Assembly: GCA_949292215.1 (NCBI GenBank)
Contig: CASEYW010000093.1
Location: forward strand, 1 to 64,000
Length of the DNA: 64,000 nucleotides
Direction: 5' to 3'
DNA from: an uncultured bacterium
Lineage (GTDB): Bacteria > Verrucomicrobiota > Lentisphaeria > Victivallales > UBA1829
Below are positions 19,173 to 26,637 of the stretch, in pieces. Position 1 is the stretch's first letter. The number at the start of each line of letters is the position of its first letter. Made by a program: the position numbers and the translations under genes. The notes under the pieces are model-generated. The model was not told the DNA's origin and searched no databases. It saw only the letters and a list, made by a program, of their open reading frames with translations.

Positions 19173-20099
19173 ATGGCGAAAAAGACCTCTCCAAAATGGC
19201 TGATTTATATGGAATATATTCCATTTTATCTTCTGTATAAATTCATGCACATGATTTCCTTGAAGACGGCATACCGCCTTTCCGCATTTCTGATCTCCAT
19301 TCTGTACTGGATTGACATCCGGCACAGAAAACGGACAATATCCCACCTGCTTCATGCGGGAGTCGCCAAAGACCGGAAAGAGGCCGGGAGAATGGCGAAA
19401 AAAACCTTTCAGGAATTCAGTAAACTCCTGGTTGAAATCGTTAAAATGGATCAATGTTATGATCTTGCAAAAATCAAGGTTATCGGTCCGCAGAAGGCGG
19501 TCGACGCCGCCCTTTCCAGGGAACATCCGAACCGGAACGTCATCATTGCAACGGCGCATTACGGCAACTGGGAAGTGGCCGGAACCGCCTTCTCCGAATA
19601 TTCCGGCATCAACATGCTCTCCATCATGCGTCCCTTCGACAATCCTCTGGTAGGGGAGCTGATCCTTGCCCACCGCAGAAGCAAAGTGCATGAACTGGTG
19701 GATAAGCGGGGAAGTGTCCGCCCCGTCCTGAAAGCGCTCCAGCAGGGACGGAACATCTCCATTCTGATTGACCAGCACGCATCCCATCTAGAGGGCGTGG
19801 AAAATGTCTTTTTCGGTCATCCCTGCCGGACGCATATGACTCCGGCGCTTCTGCATTTGAAAACAGGAGTCCCGATTCTTCCCGAAATCACCCGTCGAGC
19901 CGGAGACAATTTTGAATTCGAAATCGTTGTAGGTGATCTGATCGAATACAAACCGACAGGCGACAAGAGCAAGGATATCCATGCGATCACACAGCTCTGT
20001 ACCACCGCGCTCGAAAAACTCATTGCAGAGCAGCCGGAACAATGGATGTGGGCCGCACGCAGATGGCTCGACATTGACCGGAATACGAAAAAACCCTGA
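19173..20099 (+). CDS. Lipid A biosynthesis acyltransferase (LpxL/HtrB family)
   Basis: A 308-residue inner-membrane protein of the lysophospholipid acyltransferase fold that adds a secondary acyl chain to a lipid A precursor. The N-terminal hydrophobic anchor spans about 10-50. The catalytic H-x4-E box is HYGNWE near residue 130, followed by MRPFDNPLV and the ILIDQHAS stretch typical of the family. Whether it acts as LpxL or LpxM cannot be decided. The frame extends upstream to 18948, but the promoter lies inside that part and AAGGA sits seven bases before the ATG at 19173. It is monocistronic and divergent from nadE. Confidence 0.87.
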   Translation: MAKKTSPKWLIYMEYIPFYLLYKFMHMISLKTAYRLSAFLISILYWIDIRHRKRTISHLLHAGVAKDRKEAGRMAKKTFQEFSKLLVEIVKMDQCYDLAKIKVIGPQKAVDAALSREHPNRNVIIATAHYGNWEVAGTAFSEYSGINMLSIMRPFDNPLVGELILAHRRSKVHELVDKRGSVRPVLKALQQGRNISILIDQHASHLEGVENVFFGHPCRTHMTPALLHLKTGVPILPEITRRAGDNFEFEIVVGDLIEYKPTGDKSKDIHAITQLCTTALEKLIAEQPEQWMWAARRWLDIDRNTKKP

Positions 20100-20195
20100 T
20101 CGCCGTTTTCCCCGAAGAAGTCGCCCCTCATTTCCGGCAGAATACCGATTTACCGTCCCCGGCGTGGAAAAACGGAGAATCGGACCGTTTCCATC

Positions 20196-20223
20196 TTGAT
20201 TATTTCCGGAAATGCCGTATATT
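20196..20223 (+). promoter_or_regulatory. Promoter of murC
   Basis: TTGATT (20196-20201), 16 bp, TATATT (20218-20223); leader about 100 bases. Confidence 0.6.
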
Positions 20224-20330
20224 CCCGTTTTTGATACATCGGAAGCGTCCATCCGAAACATGCAACATCAATCGCACGGCGCACGTCCGGTCCTCTCCAC
20301 GGCGGACGGAAGCGATTCCCGGGAAACATT

Positions 20331-21689
20331 ATGAAAACATTCGATCTGAAAGCGTTCAAACGGAACGGTGGGCACGTCCATTTCATCGGCTGCGCAGGAG
20401 CAGGCACACAGCCGCTTGCTTCCATTTTTCTGGACCTCGGATTTCCGTGCTCCGGTTCCGATCTTCTGGAAACAAAACAAACGGAAGAGCTCCGCTCGCG
20501 TGGAATGGAAGTCCACCGCGGACACCGGGCAAAAAATCTGCCTCCGGCGGGAATCCCGCTCCTGGTTGTTCATACCTCAGCGGCAGGAGAAGAAAATCCG
20601 GAACTGCTGGAAGCTCGCCGGCGAGGAATCCCTGTCATGCGGCGCGGGGAAGCGCTCGCCCATCTGGGCACACTGTTCCCGCATACGATCGCAGTGGCAG
20701 GCTCCCACGGAAAGACCTCCGTCACCTCGCTGATTGCACATACCTTGAAAATGCTGGGACGTGCTCCCGGCTATCTGATCGGCGGGAACGTAACCACCTG
20801 GGAAAGCTCCGGAACGGCAGGCGGAGGAAAGGTTTTCGTCACGGAAGTCGACGAAAGCGACTCCACCAATGCACTGTTCCACGCGGAAATCGCGGTTGTC
20901 ACCAATGTTGAGGACGACCACAGCTGGAGTGTCGGCGGAGTCGGTCCCCTGTTTGCCAGTTTTGTTTCCTTCGCAGAGAAAGCCGACTGCCTGATCTATG
21001 TCCCGGGGACCCGCACCGACGATCTGTTCCGGAGTGTTTCAAAGAAAACCCTCCTTGTCCCGGAATCAAACCGGGCAGACCTCTCTTTTCCGGCGCACTG
21101 GGGAGGATTCCAGAGACAGAATGCCCGAACAGCATTCACGGCGGTCCGGGAATTTTGCGGGGAATGTGTGACAGAGGATGAGATCGCCGCAGCCATTCGT
21201 TCATTTCCCGGAGTCGAACGACGCATGTCGGTGCGTTTTGATAACGGGAACTTCCGGATTGTGGAAGACTATGCGCATCATCCGACGGAATTGCGGGCTT
21301 CGCTGGAAGCTCTGAAGGAGACAAATCCCGGAAGGCGTCTGGTTGTCATCTTCCAGCCGCACCGCTTTGCCCGTCTCAAGCAATACTTCACGGAATTTGC
21401 AGAACTTCTGTCGGAACAGAACACTCCGATCGTGATTCCACCCGTCTTTGCCGCGTGGACTGACAAATCGGAACTGGATTCGCACGCCCTGGCGGAACGA
21501 ATCGGAGAGAATGCTTACGCGTGGGACGGCAGCTGGAATGAAATCGCCGGGAAAACAGCCAGTCTGCTTCAGCAGGGAGATCTCATTGCCGTCATCGGAG
21601 CCGGTGACGTAAAAGAGATCATACCTCCGCTTTCCGTCCTTCTGAAACAGAGGAACAGCGAATCCATTTCCCGGGAAGCGGCGCAGTAA
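20331..21689 (+). CDS. murC: UDP-N-acetylmuramate ligase (MurC/Mpl-type)
   Basis: ATP-dependent cytoplasmic ligase of 452 residues that joins an amino acid or peptide to UDP-MurNAc. The Rossmann start is HFIGCAGAGT, the ATP loop AVAGSHGKTS (MurC usually has GTHGKTTT), the central EVDESDSTN and the C-terminal VEDYAHHPTE and FQPHRFARL are classic for the MurC/Mpl branch. MurC, which adds L-alanine, is the simpler reading; Mpl, which recycles tripeptide, is a real alternative since no other mur gene lies next to it. The gene is alone between its promoter and the convergent AsmA-like gene, with six bases between stop codons. Confidence 0.83.
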   Translation: MKTFDLKAFKRNGGHVHFIGCAGAGTQPLASIFLDLGFPCSGSDLLETKQTEELRSRGMEVHRGHRAKNLPPAGIPLLVVHTSAAGEENPELLEARRRGIPVMRRGEALAHLGTLFPHTIAVAGSHGKTSVTSLIAHTLKMLGRAPGYLIGGNVTTWESSGTAGGGKVFVTEVDESDSTNALFHAEIAVVTNVEDDHSWSVGGVGPLFASFVSFAEKADCLIYVPGTRTDDLFRSVSKKTLLVPESNRADLSFPAHWGGFQRQNARTAFTAVREFCGECVTEDEIAAAIRSFPGVERRMSVRFDNGNFRIVEDYAHHPTELRASLEALKETNPGRRLVVIFQPHRFARLKQYFTEFAELLSEQNTPIVIPPVFAAWTDKSELDSHALAERIGENAYAWDGSWNEIAGKTASLLQQGDLIAVIGAGDVKEIIPPLSVLLKQRNSESISREAAQ

Positions 21690-21695
21690 CACCGC

Positions 21696-22577
21696 TTATT
21701 TCTTTGTTTCGTTCTTCTTTCCGCCGAAGGGGAGTATGTTTTTGAGATCCTTAACGGCATCTTTGGTACCTTCAAGGAGTTTTCCGCCGGCAGCTGCCGT
21801 GGAATCCAGAAGATGTTGTCCGGCATCGGTAACGCTCTTCAGAGAGGGCAGTGCTTCGCCGACGGACTTCAGAACACCAAGTGTCAGTTTGTTAAGAATC
21901 ACGGCACTTACTTCGAGAGGAGTCACGCCCTCCTCATCCTGACCAAGCCCGTCCAGAACGATAGGAACGACAGGAATCGGCGCGGAACTCGTAGCGACTC
22001 CCGGAATGGATGCCACAATATTGACATAAATATTGGTCAGGCTCAACTTATCGATTTGAAGACGCTGCTCCTCCGTTTTCACGGCTTCCTTTTCCGCATC
22101 AGAGCGGGAATCTTCGAACTCATCCTTTTCAGGAGCATCCTTGTCTCCCGCAAGTTTCTCCGTAAATGAGGAGACATTTTTATTCAACTGGGACAGATTG
22201 TTGGAAAGCAGATTGGAAGATGGCTCAAAATAGACATCAACTCCATCGAGAATAAACTCCCGGATAATCAGTTTCGGCTTCGTAATGGAAGAAGGTTCAA
22301 TATGGATCTTCAATTTTTTCAGCGTAAATGCTCGATCATTCTTATACCCTTCCGGATTGCCGATAAAGACATCACTGATGGCAACCGTTCCGGTAAACAG
22401 ATTGATGAAGACACTCGAAACCTTGACATCCGCCCCCAGAGCCTTCGGGCCGATTGTCTGAACGGCGGCTTTCACAATTGACCCCAGCGTCAGCACCACA
22501 ATCAGCAGAGCAACGACAATCACCCCAACGACAGAACCGGCAATGATCCAGATCTTCCTCTTTTTTTTCGCATCCAT
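21696..22577 (-). CDS. AsmA/DUF748-like membrane-anchored protein
   Basis: A 293-residue protein with a short basic N-terminus, one membrane anchor (about 8-30) and a periplasmic part. The stretch from about 40 to 120 (including VFINLFTGTVAISDVFIGNP and EFILDGVDVYFEP) has the alternating beta pattern of AsmA-like repeat-beta-groove proteins, which move or organise envelope lipids. A charged, Glu/Lys-rich linker (about 140-165) follows, then a second beta stretch and a Gly/Lys-rich tail. The exact family is uncertain. The start at 22577 has AAGGA nine bases upstream; the frame is open for 29 more codons but they cover the promoter. Confidence 0.65.
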   Translation of the reverse strand: MDAKKKRKIWIIAGSVVGVIVVALLIVVLTLGSIVKAAVQTIGPKALGADVKVSSVFINLFTGTVAISDVFIGNPEGYKNDRAFTLKKLKIHIEPSSITKPKLIIREFILDGVDVYFEPSSNLLSNNLSQLNKNVSSFTEKLAGDKDAPEKDEFEDSRSDAEKEAVKTEEQRLQIDKLSLTNIYVNIVASIPGVATSSAPIPVVPIVLDGLGQDEEGVTPLEVSAVILNKLTLGVLKSVGEALPSLKSVTDAGQHLLDSTAAAGGKLLEGTKDAVKDLKNILPFGGKKNETKK

Positions 22578-22635
22578 ATTGAAACATCCTTCGGCTTGCA
22601 TTTTTTCTTGCATCAAAACCATTTCACTGCGCGCT

Positions 22636-22664
22636 AATATATTGCGAAATAATGGGAAAAACAA
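22636..22664 (-). promoter_or_regulatory. Promoter of the AsmA-like gene
   Basis: On the minus strand TTGTTT (22664-22659), 17 bp, TATATT (22641-22636), 58 bp before the ATG. Confidence 0.6.
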
Positions 22665-22739
22665 CTGGAAAAATAAAAAAAAGAGGTTAAATTATATGAT
22701 TTAAAATCGTTCATAAAATTTTTACCCAAGAATGGCCTT

Positions 22740-24551
22740 ATGCAGAACATCAGAAACATTGCAATCATCGCCCACGTCGACCACGGTAAAACAACTCTGG
22801 TCGATGAAATCATCAAACAGTCCAAACTGTTCCGCGAAAATCAGGAAATGCACGAATGCTTCCTGGACAACAACGACATCGAACGCGAACGGGGCATCAC
22901 CATCCTTGCCAAGAATATCAGTGTCAATTACAAAGGCGTGAAGATCAACATCATCGACACCCCGGGACACAGCGATTTCGGCGGACAGGTTGAACGCGTT
23001 CTCAATATGGCAGACGGAGTCATCCTTCTCGTGGACTCCGCCGAAGGGCCCCTGCCCCAGACCAGATTCGTTCTCGACAAAGCACTCAAACTCAATTTGA
23101 AACCAATCGTCGTCATCAACAAGATCGACCGGCCGGATGCACGTCCGAACGAGGTGCATAACGATATCTTCGATCTTTTCATTGATCTCGACGCAACCGA
23201 AGAACAACTCGACTTCCCCCTGCTGTATGCCAGCGGAAGAAGCGGATGGGCCACCACGGATCTCGAACACGGAAAACGCGATTCAATCCTCCCGCTCATG
23301 GATGCCATCATTGAGCAGATTCCTCCTCCGCCCTACAACGAGGGACCTCTTCAGCTTCAGATCACCACGCTCGACTACAACGATTATGTCGGACGAATCG
23401 GAATCGGGCGCGTTCACCGGGGAACTCTGGAAGCAAACAAGCCGATCGCCGTCGTCAAGCGCGACGGTCGCGTCGTCCCGGCATCCATCAAACAGATCTT
23501 CACATTTGAAGGCATTGGACGCAAACAGGTTGACAAGGTCGAATGCGGTGATCTCTGCGCCGTCGTCGGCATTGAAGGCATCGACATCAGCGATACTGTG
23601 ACGGATGCGAACGAGCCGGAAGGTATGCCGCCGATCGCCATTGATGAGCCCACCATTTCCATGATGTTCCGTGTCAATGACTCCCCGCTTTTCGGAAAAG
23701 AGGGAAAGTTCATCAGCAGCCGTCATATCCGCGAGCGCCTTCTCAAGGAGGCGGAACGCGACGTGGCGCTCCGCGTGGAGGAACTCGGAGACTGCTTCAA
23801 AGTCAGCGGACGCGGTGTTCTGCACATCGCCATCCTCATCGAAAACATGCGTCGCGAGGGATATGAACTTACCATCACCCAGCCACATGTAATCTACAAG
23901 GAGATCGACGGACAGAAGTGCGAACCGATCGAGGAACTCACCGTAGACGTTCCTGACGGCGTCGCGGGAAAAGTCATTGAACTGGTCGGTGTCCGCCGCG
24001 GCGAAATGACCAAAATGGAACAGCATCTCAGCCGACAGCTTCTCGAATTCACGATTCCGACACGTGGACTGATCGGACTCCGCAGCAAGGTCATGACGGC
24101 GACCGCCGGAGAAGCGATCATGTCGCACCGCTTCCTGAAATACGCCCCGCTCCGCGGCGATATTCCGCAGAGACAGAACGGCGTTCTCATCAGCATGGGC
24201 GCAGGCAAGGCGATCCCCTACGCAATCGACGGACTCCAGCAGCGGGGAACCTTCTTCATTGATCCCGGTGTCGATACCTACGAGGGAATGATCCTCGGAG
24301 AACACTGCAAGGAAGGCGATCTTGATGTCAACGTCCAGAGAGAAAAGCACCTCTCCAACATGCGGGCAGCCGGTTCGGACCGCAATCTCAAGATTGCCCC
24401 CGCACAGAAAATGAGCCTTGAAGAGTCGCTCGAATACATCGCGGACGATGAATATGTGGAGGTTACTCCGAAAACCATCCGTCTCCGTAAAAAGCTGCTC
24501 ACAGAACTGGAACGCAGACGCAGCCGCAATGCGAAACTGAAAGCGGAATAA
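22740..24551 (+). CDS. typA: Ribosome-associated GTPase TypA/BipA
   Basis: Translation-factor GTPase of 603 residues that acts on ribosomes and in 50S assembly, mainly under stress or cold. G1 is AHVDHGKTT (residues 11-19), the switch I region has ERERGITI, G3 is DTPGHSDFGG and G4 NKIDRPDA. Domain order and length fit TypA rather than EF-G or LepA, and the C-terminal region contains SHRFLKYAPLRGDIPQRQNG. The ATG at 22740 opens the standard IRNIAIIAHVDHGK start; no clear Shine-Dalgarno precedes it, which is odd next to the strong sites of its neighbours. Terminated by the hairpin at 24568. Confidence 0.95.
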   Translation: MQNIRNIAIIAHVDHGKTTLVDEIIKQSKLFRENQEMHECFLDNNDIERERGITILAKNISVNYKGVKINIIDTPGHSDFGGQVERVLNMADGVILLVDSAEGPLPQTRFVLDKALKLNLKPIVVINKIDRPDARPNEVHNDIFDLFIDLDATEEQLDFPLLYASGRSGWATTDLEHGKRDSILPLMDAIIEQIPPPPYNEGPLQLQITTLDYNDYVGRIGIGRVHRGTLEANKPIAVVKRDGRVVPASIKQIFTFEGIGRKQVDKVECGDLCAVVGIEGIDISDTVTDANEPEGMPPIAIDEPTISMMFRVNDSPLFGKEGKFISSRHIRERLLKEAERDVALRVEELGDCFKVSGRGVLHIAILIENMRREGYELTITQPHVIYKEIDGQKCEPIEELTVDVPDGVAGKVIELVGVRRGEMTKMEQHLSRQLLEFTIPTRGLIGLRSKVMTATAGEAIMSHRFLKYAPLRGDIPQRQNGVLISMGAGKAIPYAIDGLQQRGTFFIDPGVDTYEGMILGEHCKEGDLDVNVQREKHLSNMRAAGSDRNLKIAPAQKMSLEESLEYIADDEYVEVTPKTIRLRKKLLTELERRRSRNAKLKAE

Positions 24552-24567
24552 AATTCTCCGCGTCTTC

Positions 24568-24608
24568 CGGCTCCCCGAAGGAATCCTTCCGGGAGCCGTT
24601 CTGTTTTT
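24568..24608 (+). terminator. Rho-independent terminator of typA
   Basis: CGGCTCCC (24568-24575) pairs with GGGAGCCG (24591-24598); the inner bases GAAGG/CCTTC extend the stem. A T-rich tail with five T in a row ends it. Confidence 0.8.
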
Positions 24609-24673
24609 ACGGAAACACTTCCGCAAGAACTCCTGCGAGCTCTATTTTCTTGCGTTTTTTTCCCGATTCCGGG

Positions 24674-24702
24674 TTGATTTTTCCATAAAATGTGGGTATA
24701 TT
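24674..24702 (+). promoter_or_regulatory. Promoter of the 35-residue basic protein
   Basis: TTGATT (24674-24679), 17 bp, TATATT (24697-24702), 47 bp before the ATG. Confidence 0.7.
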
Positions 24703-24749
24703 GACAGATATGCTAAAATCCATCATAAAAAATATTCAAGGAGTTTGAT

Positions 24750-24857
24750 ATGGGACAGCAGTACAACAAAATGCAGAAGCGCGCTCGCCGCAAACGCTAC
24801 AACGAAAGAATCAAAGCCAGAATCAAAGCTGCAATCAAGGCGGCGAAGAAAAAATAA
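24750..24857 (+). CDS. Very small, highly basic protein (35 residues)
   Basis: The frame encodes MGQQYNKMQKRARRKR followed by a lysine/arginine/alanine helix ending AAKKK. About 18 of 35 residues are Lys or Arg and only one is acidic, which suggests binding to RNA, most likely ribosomal, or to DNA. It has a full set of signals: promoter at 24674-24702, AAGGAG six bases before the ATG, and a perfect terminator at 24866-24890. I recall similar tiny basic proteins in related PVC bacteria, but I cannot name a family. It lies between typA and lpxA, each with separate signals. Confidence 0.8.
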   Translation: MGQQYNKMQKRARRKRYNERIKARIKAAIKAAKKK

Positions 24858-24865
24858 GTCTTCAA

Positions 24866-24890
24866 GGCGGGAGAACATCCCGCCTTTTTT
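24866..24890 (+). terminator. Rho-independent terminator of the small basic protein gene
   Basis: GGCGGGA (24866-24872), loop GAACA, TCCCGCC (24878-24884), then six T. Confidence 0.9.
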
Positions 24891-24938
24891 GTATCACTCC
24901 AAACCGGATATTTCCGGACAGCTTCGAGGAACCGAACC

Positions 24939-25736
24939 ATGGCAAATATTCATCCCACTGCAATCGTCGATCCCTCCGCCAAACTGGCGGAAGATGTGGA
25001 GATCGGCCCTTATTGTCTCGTCGAACATGATGTTGTAATCGGAGCGGGCACACGCCTGATCGGACACTGCAACATCGGTGCCTATACCACGCTGGGAACC
25101 GGCAATACGGTTTATCCCTTCGCATCGCTGGGAACCGATCCGGAAGACTATGCGTTTACCGGAACCGTTTCCTACACAAAAATCGGGAATGACAACAGAT
25201 TCCGCGAAGGAGTGACAGTGAACCGGGGCACAAAAGAGGGCACTGTCACAAAAATCGGAAGCGGATGCTTCATGATGGCAAATACGCATGTTTCCCACAA
25301 CTGTCAGATCGGTGACAAGGTCGTGTTTGTTCCATACAGCGGCGTAGCGGGATACTGCGAGGTCGGCAACAACTGTCTGATCTCCGGACTTTCGGGAATG
25401 CACCAGTTCTGCCGCATGGGACGCATGGCTGTCCTGAGCGGAGGTTCGCAGATTTCCATGGACCTGCCCCCCTTCATGATCGGTGACGGACGCAACGGCG
25501 GGGTGCGCGGCTTCAACATTGTCGGAATGCGCCGCAACGGATTCACGCCGGAAACGATCCGCGCAATCAAAGATGTGTATGACATCTTCTTCCGTCAGGG
25601 ATTGAACACGACAAATGCCATCGCAAAGGTGCTTGCAGAGGTACCGCAGCTGCCCGAAGTCACCGAATTTCTTGACTTTGTCCGTTCCAGCAAGCGGGGA
25701 ATTCTCCCAGGCGACCACCACGGCCGGCGTGCCTGA
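24939..25736 (+). CDS. lpxA: Acyl-ACP:UDP-GlcNAc O-acyltransferase (first step of lipid A)
   Basis: The 265-residue left-handed beta-helix enzyme starts lipid A synthesis in the cytoplasm. Hexapeptide repeats (I/V-x4) run from residue 3 to about 185, for instance AIVDPSAKLAEDVEIGPYC. The catalytic His region is ANTHVSHNC, and the C-terminal helical part begins after DLPPFMIGDG and GFNIVGMRRNGFTPE, the signature that separates LpxA from LpxD. It is followed by the Nif3-type gene 47 bases later on the same strand. No fabZ, lpxC or lpxD is adjacent, unlike many Gram-negative genomes. Its terminator-bounded neighbour upstream means it needs its own promoter, which I could not place. Confidence 0.92.
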   Translation: MANIHPTAIVDPSAKLAEDVEIGPYCLVEHDVVIGAGTRLIGHCNIGAYTTLGTGNTVYPFASLGTDPEDYAFTGTVSYTKIGNDNRFREGVTVNRGTKEGTVTKIGSGCFMMANTHVSHNCQIGDKVVFVPYSGVAGYCEVGNNCLISGLSGMHQFCRMGRMAVLSGGSQISMDLPPFMIGDGRNGGVRGFNIVGMRRNGFTPETIRAIKDVYDIFFRQGLNTTNAIAKVLAEVPQLPEVTEFLDFVRSSKRGILPGDHHGRRA

Positions 25737-25783
25737 TGACCATTCCTCAATCATAGACAACACAACCCCCGGGGAATACCATC

Positions 25784-26578
25784 ATGAATATTCAGGCTTT
25801 GATGAATGAACTCTTTTCGTGGTGCAGCGATGGAGAACCGCATGATTATTCCAAATCCTGCGATACACTCAAAACCGGAAATCCTGAAACGGAGGTCCGC
25901 AAAGTTGCAGTCTCCATGTTCGCCACACCGGATCTGATCCGCGAAGTCCGCGACTGGGGCGCTGAGCTGCTGATCGTTCATGAACCGACCTTCTATGACC
26001 ACTACGACCACAAACTCGAACATGATCCCGTCACAGAGGCAAAAGCGGCTCTTATCAAGGAAACCGGTATTGCCATCTGGCGCTACCACGATCATCCCCA
26101 TGTGAAATTCAAGGATATGATCGGCGAAGGGACCATCCACTTTCTCGGGCTGGAAGGGGAATGGATCAAGGGACCGCATAATGCGGTAAACCGGTTCCAT
26201 TTGAAGGAACCGATGACGCCGCGCGAGCTCGGCAGACGTTTCGAAGACAAACTCCATGCACGCCATATCCGGATCTGCGGTGCAGCAGATGAGCCGTGTC
26301 GGAACCTGTCGCTCTGTTTCGGGACACCCGGAGGAGTATTCAACGAACTCCGCAATCCGGACATTGATCTGGTCCTGACCGGGGAAGCCTGTGAATGGCA
26401 GCTGGGAGAGTATGCGCGGGATGCAGGACAGCTCGGATTCCGGAAAGCTCTGATGATTCTCGGTCACATCTCTTCCGAACGGGAAGGAATGCGGCTGCTT
26501 GCAGAATGGATGCAGCAGCGCATCCAGCAGATTGAAACGCGTTATTTCGAATGCGGCGAAGTCTACTGCGCACCCTGA
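25784..26578 (+). CDS. Nif3-like dinuclear metal center protein
   Basis: A 264-residue protein of the Nif3/YbgI/DUF34 family, which binds two metal ions. The family is linked to GTP cyclohydrolase-like or metal chaperone roles, and its function is still unsettled. Expected metal ligands are visible in LLIVHEPTFYDH, in DLVLTGEACEW and in the C-terminal LGHISSEREG. In most members the first motif is VHHP, so the Glu in VHEP is a variation. It is downstream of lpxA and probably co-transcribed. The hairpin at 26605 ends the unit. Confidence 0.8.
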   Translation: MNIQALMNELFSWCSDGEPHDYSKSCDTLKTGNPETEVRKVAVSMFATPDLIREVRDWGAELLIVHEPTFYDHYDHKLEHDPVTEAKAALIKETGIAIWRYHDHPHVKFKDMIGEGTIHFLGLEGEWIKGPHNAVNRFHLKEPMTPRELGRRFEDKLHARHIRICGAADEPCRNLSLCFGTPGGVFNELRNPDIDLVLTGEACEWQLGEYARDAGQLGFRKALMILGHISSEREGMRLLAEWMQQRIQQIETRYFECGEVYCAP

Positions 26579-26604
26579 TTTGAATTTCTGTTTCAGAAGC
26601 ACCG

Positions 26605-26637
26605 GAGCGCCGGAACAGAAATCCGGCGCTCTTTTTT
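26605..26637 (+). terminator. Rho-independent terminator after the Nif3-type gene
   Basis: GAGCGCCGGA (26605-26614) and TCCGGCGCTC (26622-26631) form a perfect ten-pair stem, then six T. The last two T overlap the stop codon of the convergent exporter gene. Confidence 0.9.

Noticed and set aside
23283..24626. 447-codon open frame antisense to typA
   Set aside because: typA is certain on the other strand. The antisense product has no domain and no ribosome site and is a by-product of codon use.
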